From CAZSDW01 sp964605705 (GTDB lineage: Bacteria > Fidelibacterota > UBA2242): a DNA stretch of 64,000 nt. The DNA lies in assembly GCA_964605705.1 (NCBI GenBank), contig CAZSDW010000002.1, positions 1 to 64,000 on the forward strand, read 5' to 3'. Below the pieces are notes generated by a model that searched no databases, had not been told where the DNA came from, and worked only from the letters and a program-made list of their open reading frames with translations. Below are positions 45,299 to 54,991 of this stretch, piece after piece. Position 1 is the stretch's first letter; each line of letters begins with the position of its first letter. The translations under genes and the position numbers were made by a program.

Positions 45299-46423
45299 TT
45301 AATATCGCAACCGGTCAAAATCGAGTGTGTCCATCTCGACGCTGCCATCGCGGTATTTGCTCTGGATATTGACAATTTTATCCACATTCTCAAAGAATAC
45401 ATCGACAACTTTCGGATCAAAATGGGTTTCCCTGCCTTTTTTAATGATGTCAAAGGCTTCTTCGTTGGAAAAGGCTTCTTTGTAAGGTCGCTTGGTCGTT
45501 AGAGCATCAAATACGTCAGCCACGGCACAGATACGACCTAATTCGGGAATTTCATCACCTTTCAGACCTTTGGGGTAACCGCTCCCGTCCCATTTTTCAT
45601 GATGAGAAGCAGCGATAACTTCACCGGCTCTGAGAAAATCTGAATTTGATTCTTTCAGGATGCGTGAACCGATCACGGTATGCTGGCGCATGATGTCCCA
45701 TTCCTTTTCAGCCAGCTGTCCCTTTTTCAGAAGGATTCCATCGGGTATTCCAATTTTACCGACATCATGCATCGGGCTGGCTTGAAGCACAATTTCAATT
45801 TTACCCGGAGGATAATTGAGACCTTTTGCCAGTGCTCCGGCATAATTACTCATCCGCATAATATGTGCGGCGGTGCCTTCATCCCGATATTCTGCGGCGA
45901 TTGCCAACCTTCGAATGGTGTCGAGGTAGGCTTCATAAGTATTGCGCTGGGCATCGACCATCTCATCCAGGGATTTTCGAAGGGCGGCGGTGCGTTGTTG
46001 AACCTTTTCTTCGAGCTCCAATTTATGCCGTTTGATGGTATCCTGAATCTCTTTCATTTTCAGCAATGAGATCGTCCGGACTTCCAATTCAGTCTGATCG
46101 ATGGGTTTGGCGATAAAATCGTTTGCTCCGGCGGTGACTGCCCGAAGGCGGTCTTCACGGCTTGCCATTGCAGTGACCATTATAATCGGAAGGTCACGAT
46201 GTTCCGGTTCTGCGCGGATCCGCTTGATGACTTCATAACCATCCATTTTGGGCATGTTAACATCCATTAAAACCAGATCAACATCGAGTTTGACTTTTGC
46301 CAGAGCTTCGATCCCATCGCTGGCAGTCTCAAAGTCATGTCCCTGGAGCTTCAAATATTCTCCAAGAATAAATCGGATCTCCTCGTCATCGTCAACGATC
46401 AGGATTCTTTTATTATCGGTCAT
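45299..46423 (-). CDS. Response regulator with HD-GYP domain
   Basis: 374 residues. The N-terminal receiver domain has DDDEEIRF, phosphoacceptor Asp in LVLMDVNMPKMDGYE (about 55) and Lys in FIAKPID. A coiled linker (KLELEEKVQQRTAALRK) joins to an HD-GYP domain: HDVGKIGIPDGILLKKG, HHEKWDGSGYPKGL and LTTKRPYK. HD-GYP enzymes degrade cyclic di-GMP. Its nearest signalling neighbour is the PilZ protein, though no histidine kinase sits beside it. It converges with PEPCK. Confidence 0.95.
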   Translation of the reverse strand: MTDNKRILIVDDDEEIRFILGEYLKLQGHDFETASDGIEALAKVKLDVDLVLMDVNMPKMDGYEVIKRIRAEPEHRDLPIIMVTAMASREDRLRAVTAGANDFIAKPIDQTELEVRTISLLKMKEIQDTIKRHKLELEEKVQQRTAALRKSLDEMVDAQRNTYEAYLDTIRRLAIAAEYRDEGTAAHIMRMSNYAGALAKGLNYPPGKIEIVLQASPMHDVGKIGIPDGILLKKGQLAEKEWDIMRQHTVIGSRILKESNSDFLRAGEVIAASHHEKWDGSGYPKGLKGDEIPELGRICAVADVFDALTTKRPYKEAFSNEEAFDIIKKGRETHFDPKVVDVFFENVDKIVNIQSKYRDGSVEMDTLDFDRLRY

Positions 46424-46522
46424 TAGTTCTCACCTGTTGTTATAAAAAAATACACATTCAAATATAGTGAATTAAATGGAAGGGAATAAATGCTTATTTA
46501 AGTTATTGCCCGAACTAAATTG

Positions 46523-46903
46523 TCAACGTACTGTTACGTATTTTTTATCAAGCTCCCGCAGTCTGTCCAGGGTTGCCATCGGATTATATCCTGGTCCGCT
46601 GCCAAAAGTCGAAAAGGCAACTCCGGTTGCCAGGTAATCCTGTTCCCGTGATTCCCGCTGCCAACATACTTTTGCCAGCAGTTCCAGGGGCGTATCGTCG
46701 GGAATCATGATTTTTATAATAATCGTTTTATCTTTTTTTAATTCATCATCACAGGCGAAGGAAAGTCCACCCTTGCTGATATTATACAGGTGGATCGCTT
46801 CCACATATTTTTTAGCAATTATCAGCCCGATCTTTTTATACATCAGGATTGATCCCGGAATTTCAAAACGATGACATGTGCGGTTTTCATATCCCTGTAC
46901 CAA
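46523..46903 (-). CDS. PilZ-domain protein
   Basis: 126 residues when begun at a TTG at 46901-46903, which has a perfect AGGAGG (CCTCCT at 46912-46917 on the plus strand) 8 nt upstream; a longer form from 46966 lacks such a site. PilZ features: an RTCHRFEIPGS start and NISKGGLSFAC. PilZ domains bind cyclic di-GMP, which fits the HD-GYP gene next door. The basic pair before the RxxxR motif is weak (ENRTCHR). Confidence 0.78.
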   Translation of the reverse strand: MVQGYENRTCHRFEIPGSILMYKKIGLIIAKKYVEAIHLYNISKGGLSFACDDELKKDKTIIIKIMIPDDTPLELLAKVCWQRESREQDYLATGVAFSTFGSGPGYNPMATLDRLRELDKKYVTVR

Positions 46904-46993
46904 GTGCCTATCCTCCTGTCCAATTATGCAATGGAACGATACCTGATCCGGTTTAGGGTGCCACAATCAATGAAGATCGAAGCGATAAAAGCG

Positions 46994-47698
46994 TTAGTCA
47001 AATTCTTCCCACTTGATCTTTTTTATATAATAACTGACCGGTTTGTTTTCCGGAGCTTCCACGCTGCATTCAAAATTGAAACTGTTACCGGGTTCAATCG
47101 TGGCATCGGTCTGAACACCACTTTTATACATGTGGTAATTACCCGAAACAATGGTTGAGTCAGATGCCAGCAGGTTTGTCGCCTCGTCGTACAGATAGAA
47201 AACGATTCTGGCAAAATCTGCCCGCCGAACGCCTTCATTTTTCATTTTGCCTTTGAAGACCCGTTTATTTTCATGGACTTCATCGGTAATGGGCCCCTCG
47301 ACCACACAATTCGCTTTTGGCAGATCGATTTTACGGGTAAGTTGAATATTGTCCTTGGAAAGAGTCAGCTGTCCGATCTGGGTTTGAATGATGACTCTGT
47401 TCATATCTTCCTGAATAATCTTACCCTTGACAATAGTTCCATTTTTCAGCAGAATCTCGTGGGTCATTACCGGCAGTTGAATCAGCCTATTGATTTCTTT
47501 GCGGATTTCCGGAATTGATACCCGAATTTCCAGTTCTCGCATTTGCCGGCGAACATCAGCCAGCTCTTTGTGAAGTGCTTCAATATCCTGATCGACTTCG
47601 AAAAATTTTTGATTGACGTTACTTTGCTGGGATTGTGAAAATGCCAGCTGGCTGATCAGTAACAAACCCAGTATCGGGTATTTAAACTTTGCTGTCAT
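46994..47698 (-). CDS. Exported coiled-coil protein with FxLYD-type domain
   Basis: 234 residues. Signal peptide ending near AFSQS, a coiled coil (EALHKELADVRRQMRELEIRV), a small beta part (LLKNGTIVKGKIIQEDMNRV), and a C-terminal FxLYD-like domain with RIVFYLYDEATNLLAS and GNSFNFECSVEAP. Such proteins are envelope proteins of unknown role. Its ATG overlaps the preceding lipoprotein stop by four bases. Confidence 0.72.
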   Translation of the reverse strand: MTAKFKYPILGLLLISQLAFSQSQQSNVNQKFFEVDQDIEALHKELADVRRQMRELEIRVSIPEIRKEINRLIQLPVMTHEILLKNGTIVKGKIIQEDMNRVIIQTQIGQLTLSKDNIQLTRKIDLPKANCVVEGPITDEVHENKRVFKGKMKNEGVRRADFARIVFYLYDEATNLLASDSTIVSGNYHMYKSGVQTDATIEPGNSFNFECSVEAPENKPVSYYIKKIKWEEFD

Positions 47699-48789
47699 GG
47701 CGTCACCATTGCTTTTCGTTGCGCATCCAGGGCTTTTTGCCGGAGTCGATTAAATAGACTGGGATCCCCCAGAGAGGAAGCCATTGATGTCATTTCATCA
47801 AAAAGAATATAATTTGCCGGTTCTTCCATCATCGGCAATAATTGGATAAAAATCTCAGGATCGTTGAAATTTGTCAAAGCCGTGATCGCGTCTTTGCGGA
47901 TTTTCAGAGGAAATTCGCTGTTTTTGGAAATTTCAATCAAAGTCGGGACAACGCTGGGATCGGAAAAATCGCCCAGTGCTTTCGTCAGCACTTCGGTGAG
48001 ATGAAAATATTCCTCTTTTCCAGCATTGAAAGTTTCCAGCAGCGCGAGAATGACGTTCGCTTCTTTGATATCTCCGATTGCCTGCAAAGCAAAATCCCTG
48101 ATTTGTTCCTGGGAATTGGGATCACCCAGCATCTCGATAAAAGTTTCGGTTACCAACGGGTGCTTCCTCTTGCCAAGAACTTCCAATGCCGTGGAGCGAA
48201 CTCCAAGATTTACAGTTTTATCTTTGGCAATATTGATCAGAATGGGAATGACCTTGTCATCCTGAACGGAGCCCAGTACCCGGGATAGGGATTCCTGCAT
48301 TTGAGCATAATTTTCTTTTTCACTTTGATAGAGAGCCAGAAGTTTTTCGACCTGAATGGTCAGATCCGTTGTTTCCAGTTTTCGCATCACCTCGGTTCGA
48401 AAAGTGATATACTTTGTCTGGGCGGTGACCAAACCGTCGATCATGGCGCTGATATTTTCAGGCGTCTGATTATCGATCAGCGCTGTAGCGGTCGCCGTCA
48501 TCAGTTCATAATTCAGCCCAATTCCCTGGACCATAAAATCGTGCATCGCCTGCAAGGCGTCGGGATGTTGAGTCGCCGCCAGGGATCGCAATGCGGCAAT
48601 CCTGGTTTCCTGAGGCTGCAACGGATCGTTGTAAATGGCTATCAACTCATTGACGGTTTCCAGTTTGCCCTTATTATAATCCACTCGCAATGCTTCAACA
48701 TCCTGCTCTGACACTGTAGCGACATTCGATGTGCAGGCAGCCAATACTAAAAATATTAAAATTACTGGCAGATAAATTATTCTTTTCAT
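47695..48789 (-). CDS. HEAT-repeat lipoprotein
   Basis: 364 residues from the ATG at 48787-48789; a GTG four codons upstream is also in frame. Lipobox FLVLAAC (Cys at about 18). The body is a chain of 30-40-residue HEAT/armadillo-like helical repeats (for example RIAALRSLAATQHPDALQAM and IRDFALQAIGDIKEANVILA). It is a protein-interaction scaffold likely at the outer membrane. Translationally coupled to the next gene by an ATGA overlap. Confidence 0.82.
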   Translation of the reverse strand: MKRIIYLPVILIFLVLAACTSNVATVSEQDVEALRVDYNKGKLETVNELIAIYNDPLQPQETRIAALRSLAATQHPDALQAMHDFMVQGIGLNYELMTATATALIDNQTPENISAMIDGLVTAQTKYITFRTEVMRKLETTDLTIQVEKLLALYQSEKENYAQMQESLSRVLGSVQDDKVIPILINIAKDKTVNLGVRSTALEVLGKRKHPLVTETFIEMLGDPNSQEQIRDFALQAIGDIKEANVILALLETFNAGKEEYFHLTEVLTKALGDFSDPSVVPTLIEISKNSEFPLKIRKDAITALTNFNDPEIFIQLLPMMEEPANYILFDEMTSMASSLGDPSLFNRLRQKALDAQRKAMVTP

Positions 48790-48867
48790 GGTCGAGTTCA
48801 CTTTATTATTTGACGTTTTGATTTTAGAATATTTAAGCCTTTATGTCAAGCAAAAATTGGGTTTCAC

Positions 48868-49626
48868 TTAAAGTGATGATTTAAGAGAATCTTTATCCCA
48901 GTAGCAAAGCGACAATTCATTTCCGTCAAAGTATGCAAAGGTGAAATACCGGATCCAGTCACCCAGGTTAATCAGTTTTCCCTTGGGAAACTGATGATCT
49001 GTCGGCAGGTGAAAATGTCCGGTTACCACGAAATCATAACCATCACTGATAATTTTTTCACCGTATTCGAGCAATTCCCGGCGCTCCTCTTCGATCAGAT
49101 TTGGATCCCGCAGAGTCAGGTGGCGGCTTTTGCTGGAGATGTATTTGGCAATGGTGAACGCCAGGTCAGGGTGGAGCATTCGAAACAGTTTTGTCAGAAT
49201 CCGGCTGCGGAGAAATTTTTTCATAATTCGATAACCGCGATCCCGTTTCAGAATACCGTCGGCATGGGTAATGAAAAATGATTTTCCGTTTAAAGTTATG
49301 GCGACCGGTTCCAGATGGATTTGGACGCCGAGTTCCTCAGGGAAAAATGATTCAAACCAGAAATCGTGATTTCCGGCGAGAATGTGAATTTCGCAACCCG
49401 ATTCCACCATTTCCTGAAGATAGCGCAGAACTTTGAAAAAGTGGCGGGGAATAACATGCCGGTACTCGAACCAGAAATCAAATATATCGCCGACGATATA
49501 GAGGGTTCCTTTATTTTTCTCGATCTCTTTGAAGAAATCGAAAAGGTAGGCTTTTTTGCGAGCCTCCGATTCGGAATGGTAGCAGTGGAGGTGAATATCT
49601 GAAATAAAATATACGCGTGTTGACAT
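48868..49626 (-). CDS. lpxH: UDP-2,3-diacylglucosamine diphosphatase (LpxH family)
   Basis: 252 residues of the calcineurin-like phosphoesterase fold. Metal motifs: FISDIHLH, VGDIFDFWFEY, LAGNHDFWF and VVTGHFHLP. The DFWFEY and HDFWFESFF signatures mark LpxH-type enzymes, which split UDP-diacylglucosamine to lipid X in lipid A synthesis. This supports a Gram-negative envelope. An in-frame GTG lies further upstream, but the ATG at 49624-49626 starts the canonical motif. Confidence 0.88.
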   Translation of the reverse strand: MSTRVYFISDIHLHCYHSESEARKKAYLFDFFKEIEKNKGTLYIVGDIFDFWFEYRHVIPRHFFKVLRYLQEMVESGCEIHILAGNHDFWFESFFPEELGVQIHLEPVAITLNGKSFFITHADGILKRDRGYRIMKKFLRSRILTKLFRMLHPDLAFTIAKYISSKSRHLTLRDPNLIEEERRELLEYGEKIISDGYDFVVTGHFHLPTDHQFPKGKLINLGDWIRYFTFAYFDGNELSLCYWDKDSLKSSL

Positions 49627-49828
49627 CTGGAGGTCAATTTAATATTTTGATCGTAAATGACAAAGCAGATTTGATAGCAGCTGATTTGCTGAAATTGGGA
49701 ATGCCTTTGTCAACTTAGGTATTTTTACGGTCAATTTGAAAGCCCGTTATTCCGAGACAGCACTGTCAAATGCAATGGCATCAAATTTGTAAAATCAGGA
49801 ATCGCCGAACCAATATATAAGGACATTA

Positions 49829-50917
49829 TTGATCGAACACGAAGTAATCTTAGCAATTAATCCCGGATCGACATCGACAAAGCTGGCTCTGTATAACCGG
49901 CAGGGACCTATCAAAGTGGAGAAGATTGATCACAGCGGCACCGCAATTGCGACCATGATGTCAATCCAAGACCAGCTGCCGCTCCGGCTTGAGATCATTC
50001 ATAAGACCTTTGAACCCTGGTTGGAAGGCTATCACCTGGTTGCAGTTGTCGGGCGGGGTGGAATAGTAAAACCACTAAAGGGGGGCATCTATGCCGTCAA
50101 TGATGATCTTATGTATGATACAATTAATTGTATTTATGCGACCCATGCCAGCAACCTTGGTGCGTCAATCGCGTATGGAATTGCCAGGGAATATGATGTG
50201 CCCTCGTTTGTTGTGGACCCGGTGACGGTGGATGAATTTATTCCCGAAGCACGGATTTCCGGTGTGCCCGATATTGAACGACGCAGCCGATTACATGCGT
50301 TAAATATCAATGCCAGTGTCCGCAAGGAAGCCATGAATCTGCGGAAACCGATAGGTCAAACTCGCTTTGTAATTGCTCACCTTGGGGGGGGCATCACCGT
50401 GGCTGCTGTGGAGTATGGAAAAATTATTGACTGTTCCGATGCGCTGATGGGAATGGGACCCTTCTCCCCGGAACGGGCGGGAGCGCTGCCGCTGGAGCCA
50501 CTGATCAAAATGGCGATGAGCGGTTCCTATTCCTTCAAGGGACTGTACCAGAAACTGACCAAAAACAGTGGTATGAAAGGCTATCTTGGAACCAATGATG
50601 TTCGCGAAGTCCATAAACGTATCGATGAAGGCGATGAATATGCTGCCCTGATCTACCGGGCGATGATCTATCAGATTGCTAAGGAAATTGGCGCCATGGC
50701 AACCGTCCTGAAAGGTGTTATCGATCGAATTATTATCACCGGCGGAATGGCGCATTCAAAGCGAATGGTGAATGATCTGATTGAACGAATCCAGTTTATC
50801 GGGCGGATTTCAGTGTTGCCCGGGGAAAATGAGCTGGAATCGCTGGCGGCGGGCGGATTTCGGGCGATCGACGGTGAACAGGAAGTCCAGGTATATGAAC
50901 GGGTTCCGGTCGAGTAA
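49829..50917 (+). CDS. buk: Butyrate kinase (acyl-phosphate kinase)
   Basis: 362 residues starting at TTG behind AAGGA. ASKHA kinase motifs: LAINPGSTSTKLALY, VAVVGRGGIVKPLKGG, VIAHLGGGITVAAVE and RIIITGGMAHS. Butyrate kinases convert butyryl (or branched-chain acyl) phosphate and ADP to acid and ATP. The next gene, 14 nt away, is the matching acyltransferase, so this is a full ATP-yielding acyl-CoA disposal pair. Acyl chain specificity is not visible. Confidence 0.93.
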   Translation: MIEHEVILAINPGSTSTKLALYNRQGPIKVEKIDHSGTAIATMMSIQDQLPLRLEIIHKTFEPWLEGYHLVAVVGRGGIVKPLKGGIYAVNDDLMYDTINCIYATHASNLGASIAYGIAREYDVPSFVVDPVTVDEFIPEARISGVPDIERRSRLHALNINASVRKEAMNLRKPIGQTRFVIAHLGGGITVAAVEYGKIIDCSDALMGMGPFSPERAGALPLEPLIKMAMSGSYSFKGLYQKLTKNSGMKGYLGTNDVREVHKRIDEGDEYAALIYRAMIYQIAKEIGAMATVLKGVIDRIIITGGMAHSKRMVNDLIERIQFIGRISVLPGENELESLAAGGFRAIDGEQEVQVYERVPVE

Positions 50918-50931
50918 ATTAGAGGCAATGG

Positions 50932-51834
50932 ATGATTACGAATTTTAAAAGCATTCTGAATGAAGTGCAAAAAGCCAAAGGGCAGAAAACGATCTCAATC
51001 GCCATGGCGGATAATACCAGCGTCCTTGAAGCTATCAAAAATATTGAGACTGAAGGCATCGCCCGCGCCTATTTCGTTGGCGATTCGGAAAAAATCAAAG
51101 CAATTGCCGGGAATATTAATTATTCCATCTCCGATGAAAAGATTGTTCATGCTGTCGATGAAACCGATATAGCATTCAAATCTGTTCAGTTGATCCGCGA
51201 GGGTAAAGCCGATGTCCTGATGAAGGGGCATATCTCCACACCCATCCTGATGAAAGCCGTTCTGGATAAGAATACCGGTTTGCGAAAAGGCAATATTTTA
51301 AGTCATGTAGCTGTTTCGGAAGTTGAGACCTATCCGAAATTTTTGATTCTCAGCGACGGTGGAATTAATATTGAGCCGGATCTGGAAGCCAAAAAAGCCA
51401 TATTGATGAACATGATTGACGTGTGTTGGAAACTTGGGATTGAACAACCGAAAGTCGCGGCGCTGGCTCCAATTGAAAAAGTGAATCCGAAAATTCGGGA
51501 AACCGTTGACGCGGATGAGCTGCGCAAGATGGCTGAAAAGGGCGAGTTTGGTAACATCATTCTGGAAGGGCCGGTGGCAATGGATGTTGCCCTGTCTGCC
51601 GAAGCCGCCCGGAAAAAAGGTATCAGCAGTAAAATCGCCGGGGAAACCGATGCGATTCTGGTACCGAATATTACCAGCGGGAACGCGTCCATCAAAGTTT
51701 TGATGTACCTTGCCAACGCAAAAGTCGCCGGGCTTGTCGTAGGTGCTCAGGTGCCGATCATTCTGCTGTCACGTTCCGATAAACCGGAAGAAAAATTCAA
51801 TTCGATCATCTTATCTATTTTCCTTGCTGATTAA
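50932..51834 (+). CDS. ptb: Phosphate butyryltransferase
   Basis: 300 residues, phosphotransacylase fold. It turns butyryl- or other acyl-CoA plus phosphate into acyl-phosphate for Buk. Signatures: ADVLMKGHISTPILMKAVL, LEGPVAMDVALSAEAA, and the C-terminal VGAQVPIILLSRSDKPEEK. It directly follows buk with a 14-nt gap. Some relatives act on acetyl or branched acyl groups, so the exact product is open. Confidence 0.94.
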   Translation: MITNFKSILNEVQKAKGQKTISIAMADNTSVLEAIKNIETEGIARAYFVGDSEKIKAIAGNINYSISDEKIVHAVDETDIAFKSVQLIREGKADVLMKGHISTPILMKAVLDKNTGLRKGNILSHVAVSEVETYPKFLILSDGGINIEPDLEAKKAILMNMIDVCWKLGIEQPKVAALAPIEKVNPKIRETVDADELRKMAEKGEFGNIILEGPVAMDVALSAEAARKKGISSKIAGETDAILVPNITSGNASIKVLMYLANAKVAGLVVGAQVPIILLSRSDKPEEKFNSIILSIFLAD

Positions 51835-51859
51835 TCATTTAAATGACATATAAAGTAGG

Positions 51860-51877
51860 GGCTCAACGTATCGAGCC
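51860..51877 (+). terminator. Weak candidate terminator after ptb
   Basis: GGCTC and GAGCC form a 5-bp stem with an 8-nt loop, followed by TTTATCTT. It lies 25 nt past the ptb stop. The stem is short, so confidence is low. Confidence 0.35.
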
Positions 51878-51984
51878 TTTATCTTAAGAATTTTCAATAA
51901 GGCAATACATGAATTGCCGCTGCGACTTTTTTATTTTGAATTATCCGGCTAATAAATATAACTTCTCTAAATTTCAGACGACTT

Positions 51985-53310
51985 ATGATGCACAGATCAA
52001 CAGCATATCTAAACCTACTGTTTACTGCCCTGATTATTCTGTTCTCAGTTTCCTGCAAGGAATGTCCTTTTGAGCCGGATTATGACCTGCACCTTTCGGT
52101 TCGGTTTCAGGGCTGCAAAACGATCAAATTCAATGTGTCCTGGGCGGAAACAAAGAATGTCGCAACCTGGATTCTGGAACGCAACGACAGCATTCTACTC
52201 AGCGGAACACGAGCCGATCTGGACACGGTTCTGACAGACAACACCGTATCTGTTGATAACATATACAAGTACCAGTTACTCTTTTATGATGATTCCGATA
52301 AGCAGGTGACAAACAGCAACAAACTGGAAGTCACCATGCTACCCAGCACCAGCCATGAATTCACCTGGACACTGGATACTCTGGGATACTCCGGCAACCT
52401 GTATGATGTCTTTGCAGTGTCGGAAAATGATGTCTGGGTGGTCGGGGAGTTTGAGATTTCTGAGCCGGACACAATACATCAAACAGAATATACAGCTTGT
52501 AATGCCGCTCATTGGGATGGGACGGAGTGGGAAGTCATGTATATTCCGGTTTTCAATTATGGTACTGATTTTTACTTTCAGCTATATTCGGTATATGGCT
52601 TCAGTATGGATGAGGTTTATTTCCTGTCTCATAATCGGCTGGTGATGTGGAATGGGTCAGATTTCGTTCAGAAGCTGAATCTGCTGGATGTTCCGGGATT
52701 GACTGTTGTGGAACAGTTATGGGGCAGATCGGGCGATGAACTTTACATTGGCGGCACCGAAGGCTTCCTGCTGAAGACTGATGGTGAAAACTGGGAAATG
52801 ATTCCGGCGTTTACTGATAAAATGATTAGATGTATAGTAGGAGACAATAATGATAAGTTATGGCTATCAGCAGAAAATTCCACAAAAGGTGATGGATACT
52901 ATTATTACTTTGACGGAAAACAGTGGGGAGGATGGGGCAAATATCTTTATCCTGACACAATCCGTATTGATGTTGATGCCATTTGCGCAATTAATAATTC
53001 TTATATCATAAACTATGTAGGAACCACAGTAGGTCGAGCCATTATTCATTCACAAGATGATTATCATGATTATGATATTATCCTTACTAAAGATTTCGGT
53101 TGGTGGATAGCGATGGATGGGAACGATATCAATGATTTTTTTGGAGTTGGAGAATTAAATCTGGTGACCCACTTTAATGGGGAGGGTTATCAGGATTATC
53201 CGGAATTGTCCGGTTTTAGTTATTGGTATAGTGTCGATCAGATTGGTGACCTTGTGTTTATTGTGGGTGATCAATGGGTGCCGCTGGTTGCCCGGGGCAG
53301 GCGCAACTGA
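51985..53310 (+). CDS. Lipoprotein with predicted beta-propeller domain
   Basis: 441 residues. Lipobox LFSVSC (Cys at about 25; an adjacent ATG at 51988 is the other possible start). After a fibronectin-like region (FNVSWAETKNVATWIL), repeated units resembling propeller blades follow (for example LYDVFAVSENDVWVVGEF, QLYSVYGFSMDEVYFL and LWGRSGDELYIGG). The pattern is of surface proteins common in FCB bacteria. The 3' half (from about 52800) is AT-richer than its 5' half. Function unknown. Confidence 0.7.
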   Translation: MMHRSTAYLNLLFTALIILFSVSCKECPFEPDYDLHLSVRFQGCKTIKFNVSWAETKNVATWILERNDSILLSGTRADLDTVLTDNTVSVDNIYKYQLLFYDDSDKQVTNSNKLEVTMLPSTSHEFTWTLDTLGYSGNLYDVFAVSENDVWVVGEFEISEPDTIHQTEYTACNAAHWDGTEWEVMYIPVFNYGTDFYFQLYSVYGFSMDEVYFLSHNRLVMWNGSDFVQKLNLLDVPGLTVVEQLWGRSGDELYIGGTEGFLLKTDGENWEMIPAFTDKMIRCIVGDNNDKLWLSAENSTKGDGYYYYFDGKQWGGWGKYLYPDTIRIDVDAICAINNSYIINYVGTTVGRAIIHSQDDYHDYDIILTKDFGWWIAMDGNDINDFFGVGELNLVTHFNGEGYQDYPELSGFSYWYSVDQIGDLVFIVGDQWVPLVARGRRN

Positions 53311-53445
53311 TTGGAATTGGATTATCGTATCGCGACGCTGAGCATCGTGATAGATAATGAAGTACACAACTTTTCAAATTGAAATTTGACCGCTGATTTA
53401 TTAACTTCCGTCGCAATACATGGAACATTGATAAAAGGAGCTCAT

Positions 53446-54669
53446 ATGTCAGTTGCAATCCTCTGTGGGGGTGGTCCGGCGCCGGGCATCAATACCGTCG
53501 TAGCATCAATTGTCAAAGCCTTTCTGAAAAACAATCTCAAGGTTATCGGTCTGCATCATGGTTATACCGGGCTTTTCAGGGAAAATGCTCTGGTTGAAGA
53601 GTTGGATTTCATGAAAGCCGATGCCATTTTCAACAGGGGCGGTTCCTATCTCAAGATGAGCCGTTTCAAGCCCAAACCGGAGGACTTTGAGAATAACTTC
53701 AATTTGCAATTGTTCAAAGATAATGATATAAAATTACTGGTGACGGTCGGCGGTGACGATACGGCTTCCACGGCAAACCGCGTGGCGAAATTCCTGGCAG
53801 ACAAAGGCTATCCGATTGCCAATATTCATGTACCCAAAACCATTGATAATGATCTGCCACTGCCAAACCATGCCCCGACTTTTGGCTATACGACTGCCGA
53901 AGATTCCGGTGCAAAAATTGCCGCCACGATTTACGAAGATGCCCGCACCAGCGATAACTGGTTTGTGATTGCTGCGATGGGGCGCTCGGCTGGTCACTTG
54001 GCATTTGGGATTGGCGCTGCCTGCCATCTGCCGATGATTGTAATCCCGGAGATGTTCAATAAGGTCGAGATTACTGTAGATCGTATCGTGAACCTTGTTG
54101 TATCAGCTATGATCAAACGGAAAATCATGGGGATTAATTACGGTGTCGCGATCATCTCCGAAGGTGTTTTTCATGAACTCAGTGATGAGGAAATCAAAAA
54201 ATCCGGGATCAATTTTAGCTATGATGATCATGGACACCCCGAGCTGGGTAAAATTTCAAAAGCTCAGATGTTCAATGAATTAGTTAGTAAAAAATACAAA
54301 GAGATCGGATTGAATATAAAATCACGACCGGTTGAACTGGGCTATGAAGTCCGTTGCGTTACGCCGGTCGGTTATGACCTGGTTTACTGCACATTGCTGG
54401 GTAACGGCGTTTATAAATTGTTCAGAGAAGGCGCTACCGGCTGCATGGTTTATGTCGATAATGCGGGAGACGTATCGCCGCTTTTTCTGAAGGACCTGGA
54501 AAATGCTGCCGGCAAGATTCCACCGCGTCTGGTCGATATTGAGGATCAGAAATCACAATCCATTATCGACAATATTCTTCATTACATTACGGAAAGTGAC
54601 TACGCTGCTGCGAAAGCCTATGTCAGTGATCCGGCAGTTTATGATTTTAAGAAAATACTCGGCTGGTAG
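53446..54669 (+). CDS. Phosphofructokinase of PPi-dependent type
   Basis: 407 residues from the ATG at 53446, behind AAAGGAG. It phosphorylates fructose 6-phosphate. In ATP enzymes the loop is GGDGS and the base pocket reads PGTIDND; here they are GGDDTAS (102-108) and PKTIDND (130-136), the pattern of PPi-dependent PFKs. Other signs: ILCGGGPAPGINTV and AAMGRSAGHLAFGI. The reaction would be reversible and save ATP, suiting a fermenter. An ATP-using exception is possible and needs assay. Confidence 0.92.
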   Translation: MSVAILCGGGPAPGINTVVASIVKAFLKNNLKVIGLHHGYTGLFRENALVEELDFMKADAIFNRGGSYLKMSRFKPKPEDFENNFNLQLFKDNDIKLLVTVGGDDTASTANRVAKFLADKGYPIANIHVPKTIDNDLPLPNHAPTFGYTTAEDSGAKIAATIYEDARTSDNWFVIAAMGRSAGHLAFGIGAACHLPMIVIPEMFNKVEITVDRIVNLVVSAMIKRKIMGINYGVAIISEGVFHELSDEEIKKSGINFSYDDHGHPELGKISKAQMFNELVSKKYKEIGLNIKSRPVELGYEVRCVTPVGYDLVYCTLLGNGVYKLFREGATGCMVYVDNAGDVSPLFLKDLENAAGKIPPRLVDIEDQKSQSIIDNILHYITESDYAAAKAYVSDPAVYDFKKILGW

Positions 54670-54988
54670 CGATCCGGGTCTTTTGCCCAATTCTATCATT
54701 CCTCAGTCGCCCTGCTCCTTTGGAATGACGCGTTGGGTTGATCAATTTACAGTCTGAAACGGTGCCTTGATAAGTTTTGGAAAATGATATCCAAACTATA
54801 TGATACAATTGTTTTGAGAATCGCTATAAGGTTTGTTTTTGCCAGATAAAAATTGTAACTTTCAAACCGAGATTGGTTGTTTCTCATAGGATATTAAACG
54901 GTACAAATGTCTTCTCAATGTGAGCTTTGAATTTGCTTATAGGGGAGATTTGCGTCATTACAATAGTTAATAATATACATGGAGAAAA
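54670..54988. other. 319-nt intergenic region upstream of PFOR
   Basis: No ORF, tRNA or repeat found. It should hold the PFOR promoter. I saw no convincing -35/-10 pair with correct spacing; a ribosome-site-like TGGAGAAA lies just before the double ATG. A GC-richer stretch at 54670-54760 gives way to AT-rich sequence towards the gene. Confidence 0.5.
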
Positions 54989-54991
54989 ATG

